From Dichetophora obliterata (Eukaryota; Arthropoda; Insecta; Diptera; Sciomyzidae), in assembly GCA_963920525.1 (NCBI GenBank), contig OY986438.1:81021177-81085176 (forward strand): a stretch of DNA of 64,000 nt, written 5' to 3'. The position numbers and the translations under genes are program-made. Positions 43,062 to 54,956 of the stretch are shown here, in pieces. The number at the start of each line of letters is the position of its first letter. Position 1 is the stretch's first letter. The notes beneath the pieces are model-generated. The model searched no databases and was not told where the DNA came from. It saw nothing but the letters and a program-made list of their open reading frames with translations.

Positions 43062-45851
43062 TTAATTATTTAAATGTAATATAATTTTCCGTTTTAAGAC
43101 GTCTACCGAATCAGAAAAATTAATCATGTTGAAGTTATCATTGAAATCACTGCACATACATCGTAAAGGTTCATGAAGAGCGTAATTAGAACTGCACTGA
43201 CTCAACTTGAAAAACAGAAAATGTCTAGTTTCTCTCCTTGGGATGTTAAAATTTAGAGCTGAGATGAGATATTCCGAATTAATCTCGCCACGAAGTAATT
43301 TAGGGGTTCCAACGACTATGACGTAAAGCAAAAAGTAAAAACTGTTTTTGAACGGATTCTATGGTGTCGATGTAGACATTATATTGTGGGTTCCATACAA
43401 CTGATGCATATTCAAGAATTGGCCTTACGAGAGAGGTATATAATAATTTAGTAGTAAAGGGATCACTGAATTCTTTAGCCCATCTTTTAATGAAACCAAG
43501 GACTCCTCTTGCCTTATTTATCACCATATTAACGTGGAAATTGAAGTGAAGTTTTGAATCCACAATAACACCAAGATTGAGAAAACTGTAAACTATTTCT
43601 AAGTTAGTGATATTTATAGTGTAATTTATGTTACTAGCATATCTTTTCGAGAATGTCATTTGCTTACATTTTTTTAAGTTGAGATTTAATATATTAAAGC
43701 TACACCAGTCCACAAGTCTATTTAGATCAGATTGTAAAAGATGTCGTTCTTCGGGTGATTTGTAACAAAGAAAAAGTTTCACGTCGTCAGCGTACATTAA
43801 GACGTTACAGTGTTTTATTACCGAAGGAAGATCATTAATGAATAGTAAAAACAAAACCGGTCCAAGATGACTGCCCTGAGGAACGCCAGAAGTGACCGAA
43901 ATACTTTTTGAAAGAGAATTCTTATATAAAACCTTTTGAGTACGTCTAGATAAATACGAATTTATCCAATTTATCAGGAATAATAATAATAATATGACAG
44001 GAAATCCAATAAGGTGGAGTTTTTTCAAAAGAAGATTATGATTAACACTGTCGAAAGCTTTGCTAAAGTCCGTATAAATAACATCAGTCTGCAGTCCCAA
44101 AGTAAAACCATTTATAACACTCGTAGTAAACTCTAAGAGGTTTGTTGTAGTGGACTTACCCTTCAGAAAACCATGTTGAAAGACAGAAATGGTGGAAGAC
44201 ACGGAGTGGGTTAATTGATCAGTTATGATTTTCTCAAATAACTTAGGGATTGCACTTAATTTTGCAATTCCTCGATAGTTAGAAACATCTATCTTGGAGC
44301 CAGATTTATGAAGGGGTATAATATAAGAATCCTTCCATATAATAGGAAAATAACCACTATGCAAGGAAATATTAAAAATGTTTGCTAGAGGAGTACACAG
44401 GTTTGTAGCACATTGCTTTAAAATACAGCTTGGAATTTTATCAGGGCCGGTCGTAAAAGAATATTTTACTTGTCGAAGATAACACATGACCATATTTGGG
44501 TCTATTACAGGAGTTTCAAAAGAGTTAACTGGCGGGAGAAAAGGATACACCGTGCTAGTATTAAATGGTATATCGGAGTAAGTTGATTTAAAGAAGTTTG
44601 CAAACATGTTAGAAATCACATTGTCACAAGATGATTCTTTCTGATTGAATTTCATAAGGGGTGGAAAACTGGAGGCTTTACGTTTTGAGTTAACAAAACT
44701 ATAGAAAAGTTTTGAATCATCTTTAAATTGAGATTTTATGTTAATTATATAAGCAGAATAGCATTGTTTATTTAATAGTTGATATCTATAACGACAAGAA
44801 GAATAGGAAGCAAAGTCTAAACTAGAACCAGACATTTTATATTTTTTAAATAAACGATTTTTTAAATTTTTAAGTGCCTTTAGATCATTTGTTAGCCAGG
44901 GTGGATTTAAAGGATTGGAGAAACACCTTTTTTTTGGGACGGACAATAAGAAACACCTTTGCTGAGTATCATTGAAAAACTGTACAGAAGAGTCGACGTC
45001 ATAATATGAATATGATGTTCCGCTAGTTAAAATTGGAGACCAATCAGTCTGCGAAAGTAAGGAATTAAGTTTTACATAGTCCGTTTTCTTAAAATTATAA
45101 ACTTTTTTATTTCGCGCATCAGAAGTTACTTTATCTTCTTTTTCGTGGGGGAGTTAAACTGTTATTTCAAGAGTTGGATGATGTACATCTTCTGTAAGAG
45201 ATACGGGATTCCAACAATGGAGATTAACAGTAGTGCATCTATCTACAAATACAAGGTCTAGGGTTCTGTGGTTTATATTTAAAATATCATTGACTTGTTG
45301 AAGACACAGATCAGACAGCTTATCTAAGAAGTCATTAATCCAATCACTATTGGAAACAGGAGTAAGAAATGAAGAATCGTCAGACGATCACCAAGTCACA
45401 AAAGGTAGGTTAAAATCAGCCAGCACAATAAGAACGTCTTTATTTTTTAACAAATTATGAACTTTTTCGATGGCGTGTAAGAGTTTTAAATACATTGTTA
45501 AGTCACATTTAGGAGGAATGTAAGAGCAGGTAAATATAAATAAATAATATATAAATAAATAATACTATTATTTAATTTAACTGCAACACAAATGAACTCA
45601 ATGTCACTGGTGTCAAGAATTGTCAGTTCTTCAGATACAAGCGAGTTTTGAACAGCTATCAAAACACCACCACCGATCTTATCATGACGATCTTTACGAA
45701 AAATTTGATATTTATTGCACATTATTTCAGAATTTAAGATATTAGAGCGAAGCCAAGTCTCTGTAAAAATTATAATGTTATATTCAAAATCAAAACTGTT
45801 TATGAAAATATCGGAAAGTTTGGAGTTAAGACCCCTGACATTTTGATACAC
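43062..45851 (-). pseudogene. LINE ORF2: endonuclease and reverse transcriptase
   Basis: The APE-type endonuclease spans about 45851-45000: YQNVRGLNSKL, FTETWL, ADFNLPFVTW, DLVFVD and a TEDVHHP box near the catalytic His. In-frame stops lie after FVTW and near 45155. A continuous 548-codon frame (44946-43300) gives the RT with NYRGIAKLSAIPKLFEKII, YTDFSKAFDSVNH, SGVPQGSHLGPVLF and the catalytic YADDVKLF. A frameshift near 43320 leads to the C-terminal NYALHEPLRCMC segment, ending at 43062. The enzyme nicks target DNA and primes cDNA there. The RT core could be intact, but the full ORF2 is broken. Confidence 0.88.
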
Positions 45852-45877
45852 AAGCTCTAAATTAGACTTGCAGTTTA

Positions 45878-46829
45878 TTAATCGTTTTTTGGATGAGATT
45901 CAGGGCTATTTCGGGGACGCGGCAAATGTCCAACATTTACCGGCCTTGGATTGCTTTTAAATTCAAATTCGCGTACAATTGTGTTAGGCGGCCAAAAGTT
46001 TACATCAACTATGAAATTAAATAAATTTTCAGGAACTGTTAATCTAAAAGAAGTAATCGATCTTACATTTGAATATTTGAATTTATGAACCGAAAGATGC
46101 AAGGGACAATTCAACTTTGATTTAATGAAAAAATCTATATCAACCTCTGTTGTATCCGCAGCTAAGCGAGAAACAAAGATTGATTTAGTTGGTGGAATTG
46201 CAATGATTGTCTTAGGTGGAACAGAAACCTGAGTAGTAAGAGGAACATCCTGGGAATCGACCAAAGTTGGTGAAAGAGAAACAGTTTGGGCATAAGACAT
46301 GACTGGCAATGAAAGTGGGGGTGCCAGCACTAGCAAAGGAGCAGAAATCGATATGTTTGCTGTACTCGAAGTAGAAGTTAAAATAGGTGGAGGGGCTGTT
46401 ATACCACCAATGTCCATGTCATCAGCAATGTCATGTACAGAAGAATGTAGGTTGGAGTTGAATCCGTTTTTTGCTTACTACGCAAAGAAATGTGTTTTTT
46501 TTTCTTTTGGGAGAAGGAATTGACTCTTCAATATATTTAAAATCGTCGAAAAGAGACTGATATTTGAAAAATTTTGCAGAAAGCGAAGAAAGTTCCTTAC
46601 TTATTTCAGAGAAGCCTTGCTTGGTTTACTTGAAAAGCTTGTAGAAGTTGATGTCAGCCAATCTACATTTCTCGCAAGACCAACGCAACCCTTTACCTTC
46701 CTCAATACAATCCGCAACTCGGCCTGTCACGCCTGCACATTTGGTATGAACAGTATTATCACATAACCAGCATGATAAAAGCCGCTCAGTTTCACCCCTT
46801 ACAGAGCAGCTAGGCTTAGCACAAATCAT
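45878..46829 (-). pseudogene. LINE ORF1: PHD finger plus RRM-like domain
   Basis: Probable start MICAKPSCS at 46829. The first part (to 46626) is a PHD-like zinc finger, Cys-rich with LLSCWLCDNTVHTKCAGVTG and WSCEKC. A charged linker follows (FKYIEESIPSPKRKK) with a frame disruption around 46600-46420. The second part (46417-45878) is proline/serine-rich, then an RRM-like domain: SIFVSRLAADTTEVDIDFFI, SITSFRLTVP, VNFWPPNTIVREF. ORF1 proteins bind element RNA as chaperones. The two parts are not in one frame now. Confidence 0.78.
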
Positions 46830-46895
46830 ATTAAAATAATGCAGATAAAATGACGAAAATAAGGCAAAAAAAAAAACACTGCACTTAAATGACAA

Positions 46896-48562
46896 GCAAC
46901 AATTTTAACAAAATTTTATCAATAAGAATAAAAAGAATAAAAAAAGAAAGATTTGCTTTGTAACCCCCCTGTACTAAAAGTGCCTAAAAGTATACAGCGA
47001 TTAACAAAAGCAAGTAGCAAAAATTAAAATACAATTGATGCACAACTGCTAATGTAAAAATGAGACAAATAATCAAACAACAGAAACAAGCGAATATGAA
47101 TGGAAACACAAAACTCAAAAACTTAGCTCTTTTTTTTGCGGATTTTGATCAGCGGTAGCTGGCAATACTGCTTGTAGTACATACGTATGCACATATAAAT
47201 GTTAATATAATTTTTTGGTATATGTATGTATTCGCAAAAGTACAAATCTATTTATATGTAGGATGGTAATACGGAATTTATGTACAAGAAAAATGCCGTA
47301 CTAAAGTCCTATGATTTTTTTATGATGATTTTTTTTAAGGATTCTTTTTTTAACTTTTTTAATTAAAATATAAACAGAGAATCACATGGATTTTTTGTTT
47401 CTTACATGGTTTTCTTTGTACATTAATGGAGTTTTGGTGAACTAAAAAATTAATTTGGACTTTGTAGATTTTTTTTCAAAAACTTACATAACACTCACCA
47501 GCGGAAAACTGAATTTCATATTGAGAAAATTCAGTAAAAATATGAACAAATGAACATATATATACTTATAATGCAAATATTTTATTTGTTTGCAATTCTA
47601 ATTGAACAACTATTTATTTCAACCTTATTTGTTACATTTTTGCACTTTTTTGCACGATTTTTTTGCTTGTTTTTAAACGCGCCTACGTGGTTATGCACTA
47701 TGTAACAACTTTCACTATACTGAATTAGAAAAAGCTAACGAACCTGACCTTCTCTCCGTTAATGGAATTTATGATGTGGATAGAATTGAGTTTGTAATTT
47801 GGAGCGACTTTCTCATGTTTTTTCTCAGGTAGTGGACCAGATGAAAATGTGTGGAATGTTGGAATTCGCAGCGTAGAAATTTTCCTGAGAAAAGACCGAT
47901 TTAGCTAGATCGAAAATTGCCAGAGGCGGTTTTGAGCTTTGGAATAGAAAATGTTTGGATGAAAGAAATGTTACACGGAGGTTTGTAAAGTAGGTCTTAC
48001 CTTAACAAGCGTTTATTTAGAAAATAATTTAAACTTAAAACTAATGCAACAGGAAGTGCGTAATTATTAACATATGTTATATAGGTATAAAAAGAGAAAA
48101 ATGGATGCTATATTATAGTAGCGTTAAGCGCCATCTGACAGTCAACTAGATTTTAAGCTTATATCCAAAGTAATTGTTATGACATAAATAAACTTAAGAT
48201 AGGCAAATTCTTATACATACAATATTTATAATTTTCACTGAAAAATTTTTCAAGTTTTTCTTAGGACAAGTCACTTAGAAAAATTTATGGATCCGAGATC
48301 TCGTGTTCGTTGCGAACTCGTTTACGAATCCGAGATCTCGGACTCGTTAACGATCTCGTTTACGAATCGTTCTTCGTTTGGTGTTTATTGGGAATATATA
48401 ACAGGTAATGGTTGAGATTGAGTAGAAGTGCAAGTTTTTATTCAAAACATTTTGTTGTTGGAGAGCATTTTTTTTCACACTTTAATTATTTACTGTTTTA
48501 CTCAGGGCCTCGTGAAAACCCCTAATATAAAATTTTATTTCGAAGATTTTTCTACCCAGCAA
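46896..48562. other. Stretch without a gene
   Basis: No gene is recognised. 48285-48375 has repeated GATCCGAGATCTCG and CGTTTACGAATC strings (short GC-richer direct and inverted repeats). Elsewhere DNA is AT-rich, with ATACATACGTATG-like strings near 47175. Confidence 0.45.
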
Positions 48563-48602
48563 TATTTATTTATTTTATTTATTTATTTATTTATTTATTT
48601 GT

Positions 48603-48637
<35 letters not shown>
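48563..48637. repeat. (ATTT)n array
   Basis: About 18 ATTT units with one GTTT variant. It most likely derives from the tail of the adjacent LINE; plus-strand frames through it are artefacts. Confidence 0.92.
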
Positions 48638-48638
<1 letters not shown>

Positions 48639-49039
48639 GTAATTATAAGTACAATAAGAGCTATGCTCTTTTATAGTACAACATAAATGCATAAATATAA
48701 TTATTTTACATTAAATTTAGTTAAAATTAATATTAAAATTGAAATTAAAATGAAAATGAAAAATTTTATATTAAAAATTTGAAATTAAAGTTAAAAACTA
48801 AAAATGAAGAATAATAACAACTCTTTAAAACAGAATCAAAAATAATGACCTTAATTTTTAAACAATATTGGCTTTATGTTATTTTTTATTTAAAAGAATA
48901 TAAAAAATAAAAAGAATTAAAGTTAAGTTAAGATTGAAAAAAGTTTCTGATACAAAGAATAGATAAAGAATAGATAACATAGAGAAGTAAGGAAGTGAAA
49001 AGCTATTGAGTAGAGAAAAATGAAAAGATAGATTGCCTA

Positions 49040-50613
49040 AAAGGACCTCTCCCAGTGACTTCCCTAAGCCATCTTGGCAAAGCATTCCACAACCTAATGG
49101 CGTTAATGAAAAACAGGTGGGAAGAGTTTAATGAGTTGTGCGTCGGAACTATCAGAACATGGCTTCTACTTGACATACAAAACTGAAGTTTTTCATGCAG
49201 ATAGCAAGGAGTTTTCCCATTGGATTAGTTTGTGCAAGTAAATACAGTTTCTAGCATTTAGGCAAGCAGTTATGTCGCATCCAAGTATTGTATTTCGGAA
49301 ACGAGACAAACGATCGTATTTGCGGAGACCATACACATAGCGCGTGGCGTAATTAAATGCAATTTGAATTTTTAACTGGGAAGATGCGCCAAGTTTACTA
49401 TAAACTATGTCTGAATAAGAAATGATTGGTAAAATTAGCTGTATGACTAATCTATGTTTAATTTCAGTAGGAGTGACACTAGCAGACATTCTTAAGTTTC
49501 GTAGGACATAATAAACTTTTTGGACTATACTATTAACATGGTCTACACAAGACAAAGAAGAATTAATGTAGAAACCTAGGTTTACTACTTTCGACACCAC
49601 AGTCAGTTTGCTATTGCCAAAAAACAGATCAGGGACATAAACGACACAAGTTTTACTTTTACATATAGGAAGAACATACGATTTGGCAGCGTTTAGTTGA
49701 AGGCCATTACTTTTGGCCCACTCATTGATGCTACTGAGATCCTCATTTAACATACAACACAGATCATCAAGAAGCCCAGTTCGTCGCGAAAGATAAAGCT
49801 GGATATCATCTGCATAAGCATGAACAGATGCATTCCGGTAAACAATAAAGATGTCGTTTATAAAAATTGAAAATAACAGAGGACCTAGTAAAGAGCCTTG
49901 TGGAACACCACTTACTACTAATTTGTATGACGAGGATACCTGACCAACCTTAACTCTTTGCATTCTATTACACAAATAACTAAACATTAGATTAACAGCA
50001 CTATCACAGAACCCAAAAAGATAGCTAAGCTTTTGACACAAATAACTATGATTGACTTTATCAAAGGCCTTGGAAAAATCAAGTAAGCAGAGTAAAGTCA
50101 TAGAGCCGGCATCATATTCGGGTCGAATATCATCAATAACCTTTACTACCGCTGAGGAACACCCATGCCCTGCCCTAAAACCAGACTGATAGCGGGATAG
50201 CAGTTTTTCTCAGAAAGATATTTGCTAATTTGTTGAGCCATAAGTTTTTCACATACCTTAGACAATGGTGACAGTATACTTATAGGCCTATAATCATTCG
50301 CACCAGATGGATTTTGCTTTTTAGCTATAGGTGTAACGATGGCAATTTTCCACATGTCGGAAAAGGAGGATGTGTTAAAGCAATGATTTATAATGTGCGT
50401 AAGAGAAGTTATTATGTGAGGTAGCAAAAGTTTAAAGAATTTGATGGGAATGCCATCTTCTGCAACTGCATTTGATTTTATCTGCATAACACAGTTTCCA
50501 ACATCAAATTCACTAACCGTTTCAAACTTAAAAGACTGTGGTATAGTCAGGTTGTCACTGGAAAGCGTAGAGGTGTCATTAGAGGTAGAAAAAATGTCAA
50601 CAAAATGCTGCAT
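49040..50613 (-). pseudogene. Reverse transcriptase of the truncated LINE
   Basis: Two frames join: 50613-50146 with the fingers (VAEDGIPIKFFKLLLP, NDYRPISILSPLSKVCEKLM) and 50101-49193 with the palm and thumb. The latter has LLDFSKAFDKVNH, SGVPQGSLLGPLLF and the catalytic HAYADDIQLYL. A frameshift lies near 50100-50170 around GQGMGVPQR. A further C-terminal stretch with INAIRLWNALPRWLRE is found in another frame down to about 49040. The endonuclease is absent. The RT belongs to the CR1/Jockey group in a broad sense and differs from the 43-46 kb LINE. Confidence 0.85.
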
Positions 50614-50924
50614 GGTTTTTAATTTGATCCCTTTTCGTCGAATAACTCGATTGTATTTTTTTTACGTCGGAACGAACGATATTTGTCGAGCGGAAAATCC
50701 AACAGTACCGCAATTTGGACCATTTTTTATACAAAAAATGTCCCGGCGAGGTCTGCAAAATCCCGCAATTTTCTATAAATGTCCCGATATTGCGCTTTCG
50801 AAATCTGACAACCCTACATTTAGCATAAACAGTTGCTATGTTTTTTCTAAAAAAAACTGGGGAGTATTTGCTTAGATTTACTCCAACCGCTGACAACTTA
50901 TGCTGGGTTTTGCTTACTTTGAAA

Positions 50925-51200
50925 GACCAAATAGTGGATTGCTGCTTTTTTTCGGGCTCATAAGCGTTAATCCATAATTCGTCGCCGGCTACGGTGTTAC
51001 GGTGCTATGGTCTTACTATGGGGAATCCAAGGGGTACAAAATTTCTTGACGTCTGTATGCTCATGTTAAATCAAATGTATGATGGTGCCCAAGGATAACT
51101 CTATCTCATGGTATGTCACATGCTGGTCTGCTTCCAACTGTTTACGCACAGTATCGATGTTTTCTGGGTGAACAACCGTTCTTGGTCGAGGCGTCGACAA
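50925..51200 (-). pseudogene. mariner transposase relic
   Basis: The minus strand from about 51195 reads TPRPRTVVHPENIDTVRKQL, then ADQHVTYHEIELSLGT, the second helix-turn-helix of mariner transposases. Further on (51010-50931) comes VAGDELWINAYEPEKKQQST with IWSF, the region around the first catalytic Asp (usual TGDE). The segment between the two is missing, and stops and frame changes occur. Neither the 3' catalytic part nor TIRs were found. Confidence 0.72.
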
Positions 51201-51800
51201 ACAAGCTCGAACTCATTGAACTAGCGACTTACCTATAGCGGTCTTAGTCCACTTTCGTTTCGTTTTCTGGACCTAAACTCAGAGCCATTAGAAGATTCAC
51301 TTAAAAAATGTATGCATGACGGAAGATCTTTTCCTGCCACAAACATATTGCGTTAAAATGTATGTAATGATAAATACAAATAAATACAATTATATAACGA
51401 TAAATACAAATATAGTACTAAGCAAATAATTTTGTGAAAAAGCGGTTGATATTCGTTATAAGAAAGATTTTTTCTATAGCTTTTTTGTTGATCCAAAAAG
51501 AAATCACAGCGGGGAAATTTGCGGTTCCGACCTTTGCTTTTACATTGTTTGACAATCACTTACGCTCATTCTCGATCGAATTTGTCATCATTAACAATAT
51601 GTTTATATTGTCCAAGTATATTAAGCCAAAGTTCATCTTTGAATTTTCGCTCATTGTTGTTGGCATAAGGATTAATAAATCATAAATTTTTTGACATACT
51701 GGAGTTTCGTTAATTACACTCGTTGACACTTTCTGCACATGAACTTTTATGTTTCACAATACTAAACAAAATTGCAGGACATGGCTTAGTTAGTGTGTAT
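51201..51800. other. Stretch without a gene
   Basis: No gene is recognised; AT-rich, with repeated ATAAATACAA strings near 51370-51415. Confidence 0.5.
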
Positions 51801-52642
51801 TAGGGAGTCCAATCCCGGAAGCTTTTCTCGATCCAGAGATTATCAGGATGAAAAATCGCAATCCCGGGATACCGCGATCCCGGGCTTCGTTCGGCATAGA
51901 AAACTTTAGGAAGTAAATATCTCAAAACGTTTTTAATTCAATTTTTAATTATTTATTGTTTGAAACAATAAAATGTTAATTAATTCATTTATAAAGAAAC
52001 AAAAACAAAACAAACCACATCAAGGGTATTCACAATTGCGTTGTTTTCAGTTTAGTTTAAAAACTTCTTGGTATTGATACCACATTTTACAGAGCGGTTT
52101 TTATATTTTTTGTTGTTTTACATAAAATCTCTAAAAACCTAAAGTGTTGCAATTTTAAATATCCCAATGATATGTTTAATAAACGTGGTTTTTAAAGTTT
52201 CGTAGACAACTGATCAGTTGACAGTTATTTTCTAATTGCAAAAATGGAAGAAGCTAAAAATACAAGTTAAACTTTTGTATGCCAAATATTAATAAAATAT
52301 ATCAAATTGGATTGTTAATTTATTTGCATAGTAACAAAAACAAACCAAAATTATTTCCTGATTCAGAATATCTGACAATTCTGAAATACATAGCTGACTG
52401 CCCGATGTTGCAAATTCTCCTAAAACTTTGCTCCAGTGATTCACACTCATCGCTCTAACAATCTTTTCCAGCCTAAATAAATGGTTTTTTTTAATTCTAT
52501 ATTCATATCAACTTAAATTGAAATAGTTGGAACATGTAAATGAATATTTGTTATAGAAATTTTTTATTTAAAAATCCCGGGATCTCGGAAAGAAAATCCC
52601 GGGATTTAAAGGGGCTTATCTCGCCCGGGATAGACTTCCCTG
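51801..52642. mobile_element. hAT-like non-autonomous element with CCCGGG-rich ends, copy 1
   Basis: The left end TAGGGAGTCCAATCCCGG and the right end (inverse CAGGGAAGTCTATCCCGG) are inverted repeats, with GTGTGTAT (51793-51800) and GTGAGTAT (52643-52650) as flanks, 7 of 8 identical, fitting a hAT duplication. Subterminal ATCCCGGGAT palindromes occur several times at both ends. The interior is AT-rich without a transposase. A larger relative lies at 53416-56213. Confidence 0.78.
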
Positions 52643-52650
52643 GTGAGTAT

Positions 52651-53415
52651 ACACGAACACATATACACTTGCAGCCACTTACTTAGTAATCTAGTCAAAA
52701 AGTCTATTTATGGGTGAAAATCTCATCGCTCAACTAGCTGGTGACACATTGGAGAAGGCGACACCAATACCGAGAATTCATAAACAATGATGTTAATGTT
52801 GCGTGGTTATTTGTTGCTGTTTGTTTTTCCTTTATAAACTCTCCCCCTGCATGCAAAATATTATATATTTCCAATTTACGAGCGTTAGTGGCAAATGCCT
52901 TCAATTCATTATGGCGTTAATTCTGCCACGTGTCATCTTGATAAATTGCGCGCCAAGTTTGATTAAAAAACTTTAACAGGAAACGGAAACCAGCACCACA
53001 TTGGGTCACATGATGTCTACCCAAAAGGGATTAAAGTGCCCCTGCCTATACGCAGAATTTTTTATTTGTTGTGAACGCTATTGGTGGATGTTCAACATTC
53101 AGAGATTTTAAACAATGATTTTGTGTTTGTTTGATTCAAATATATTACAATTTCAAAAAAATGCACTTGCAAAGACTAAACAGAATACAAGAGCATTCCA
53201 TTAAATCAATAAAAAAATGTTGATATCGATCAGGTTAGCTAAACTGTTTTTACATTGAGTTTTACGATACGTAAATGAGTGTTTTAAAAGCATAATTTGA
53301 AATGCCTGCAGTCCAATCATTTTTAATTCATTTTAAACAAATGATAACAATGTAGTTATAATAAATAAATAAAATCATTTATTGCCAAAAACATTAGAGT
53401 TACATAGTTATTTAC
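52651..53415. other. Stretch without a gene
   Basis: Nothing recognised; single-copy-looking AT-rich DNA between the two CCCGGG-type elements. Confidence 0.5.
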
Positions 53416-54023
53416 TAGAGCTTTCAATCCCGAAGGATTTTGGAAAACTCCGGGATTTAAAATTCATGATCCCGGGGTTGTTCGGGATCCAAAAATGTCA
53501 AAATTTTAAAATAATGTTACTAAGCTGCATTAAAAGCAGGGACCATTAATAACTCTTTTTTTTAATTTCTGCGTTTTGGCAAAAAGAAATCCATACAATT
53601 TTTTTTTATATTTTTAAAATAGAAATCCAAGCGAAATCGTTATTCATACTTAAAATATTCAAAAACACTCAAAAGTTTTTAAGACAGCACCAAGACGAAT
53701 TTATTATTACTAATGCAGACAATGGTTATTGCAATGTACAAAAAAAGAATATAAGGAAAAAACTATAAATTAATTAAGAATATAAAGTCGAATTCTTTAA
53801 TTCCATTATGTGTTTTTAGGGAAAAAACTTGTTAATGTTATTATTAAAAAAATATACATCACTTGGAAAAGCCAGATCGAAAAAAAAATTAAATTAGAAA
53901 ATAACGATTATGGTATGATGATTTTTTTTTATAAAAATAATACTCTTTATGGTCCTTAATTAAAGATGTTTGTTTATTTTTTGAATATTTAAATTATATA
54001 TTCAGTCAAGGTATATATAAGAA

Positions 54024-54737
54024 GGTAGTGTTAGTAGATAAAATTCTCTCTTGTTGTGGGTACCTGAGCTGTCAAAATCAATTGTTACGAACAAAAGCAA
54101 ATCAAATAACAAAAGTTGTCAATAACTTGTCAATAAATAGAATTATGTTGTGTTTTAAATTGATTTATTTAAACTGATTTTAGCAACTTTGTTAACAACT
54201 TTAGAAGTTCTTGTTAATCCGTCCTTCTTTTCAAAACGCACAATGCAATAATAGGATTCACCCATACGTCTGATTTCGCAGCAGATGGCATAGGTCTTGG
54301 AACCAACGGTCATGCGGCCGGTTTCTGCATCAACATCGACGATGCTCAACTGCACAGAAGCGTAGACCCTGTCAAGAATAATTCTGTTGGATGCAGAACA
54401 CTTTCTGGGGCAGTACAAATGAACAGACTATCCGGCGTCGTTTTTCATGTTTGCAGATTTTTTGTAGAAATTTAAAAAATTGATGACACACGGCAAATGG
54501 AGCGAATGGAGTCGAAAAGAAAAACCATTAAAATACTAGCAAATAGTTTAAAATATTTTGCAACATTTATTTAATTCACTAAAAATACAAAAAAAGCTTT
54601 CAGCACGAACAAAATTAAAAACTTTACATACACATAATAAACACATTTGATAGTTTTTTTCAGCTTTTATTTATTGTCTTTTATGCTCTTCTTATGTTTG
54701 ACAGCTACGGTACCCACCTCTCTGTGACAACACTACC
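54024..54737. mobile_element. 714-bp TIR unit enclosing the RpS21 pseudogene
   Basis: The left GGTAGTGTT with GTGGGTACCTGAGCTGTCAA (54057-54079) is mirrored on the right by TTTGACAGCTACGGTACCCA and AACACTACC ending at 54737. Arms are 40-55 bp and imperfect. The ribosomal-protein retrocopy lies centrally in antisense. Either the unit captured the retrocopy or the retrocopy inserted into it. TSDs were not resolved. Confidence 0.6.
54201..54448 (-). pseudogene. RpS21: Ribosomal protein S21 retropseudogene
   Basis: The intronless copy starts at ATG 54448 (MKNDAG) and matches the small-subunit protein eS21 over its full length of about 83 residues: [59 protein letters not shown] at codon 7 (54430-54428) and a deletion of about 4 bases near the end disable it; the original TAA remains at 54203-54201 in a shifted frame. 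A likely 3' UTR with AAATAAA follows. eS21 sits on the 40S subunit; this copy cannot make it. No poly(A) tract was kept. It is enclosed by inverted repeats. Confidence 0.92.
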
Positions 54738-54956
54738 ATGTTGAATATGCCTTGTATTCAGTTAATAAAAAAGTTACGATTTTTTATATATCAGAAAAGT
54801 TTGACATTTATTTCAAAATGAAAACAAAAAATATATAAACTTTTCCTATATTTCACTTTATTATAGACATAAAATAATAAACGTAAATAAGTTAAACAAA
54901 ACAAACAACATAAATTTATCTTTTAAAAAAAATTAAAATGATAACTCTAATGTCTC

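Larger units (their letters stand above)
43062..46895 (-). mobile_element. CR1/Jockey-like LINE, nearly full length, decayed
   Basis: It encodes on the minus strand, 5' to 3': ORF1 with a PHD-type finger and an RRM-like domain, then ORF2 with endonuclease, reverse transcriptase and C-terminal segment. Order, spacing and near-complete domain content suggest a full-length insertion of about 3.8 kb, later broken by stops and frameshifts. The exact 5' and 3' ends and TSD could not be set. A PHD-finger ORF1 is known from CR1-group LINEs; the RT also resembles Jockey, so the clade is tentative. Confidence 0.85.
48563..50640 (-). mobile_element. 5'-truncated LINE with (AAAT)n tail
   Basis: The RT coding region lies on minus (see next entry), followed by a 3' UTR of about 400 bp that runs into an (ATTT)n array at 48563-48637. 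On the coding strand this is a 3' (AAAT)n tail. The 5' side is truncated near 50640, before the RT, and meets unrelated DNA. A degenerate copy of the same family lies on plus at 54957-55990. No TSD was resolved. Confidence 0.8.

Noticed and set aside
48428..48676. 82-codon frame ending in FIYLFIYL repeats
   Set aside because: Translation of the (ATTT)n tail of the LINE.
50597..50896. 99-codon minus-strand frame
   Set aside because: No motif; it crosses from LINE 5' truncation into unrelated DNA that ends in a worn AGGGTTGTCAG-type transposon end.
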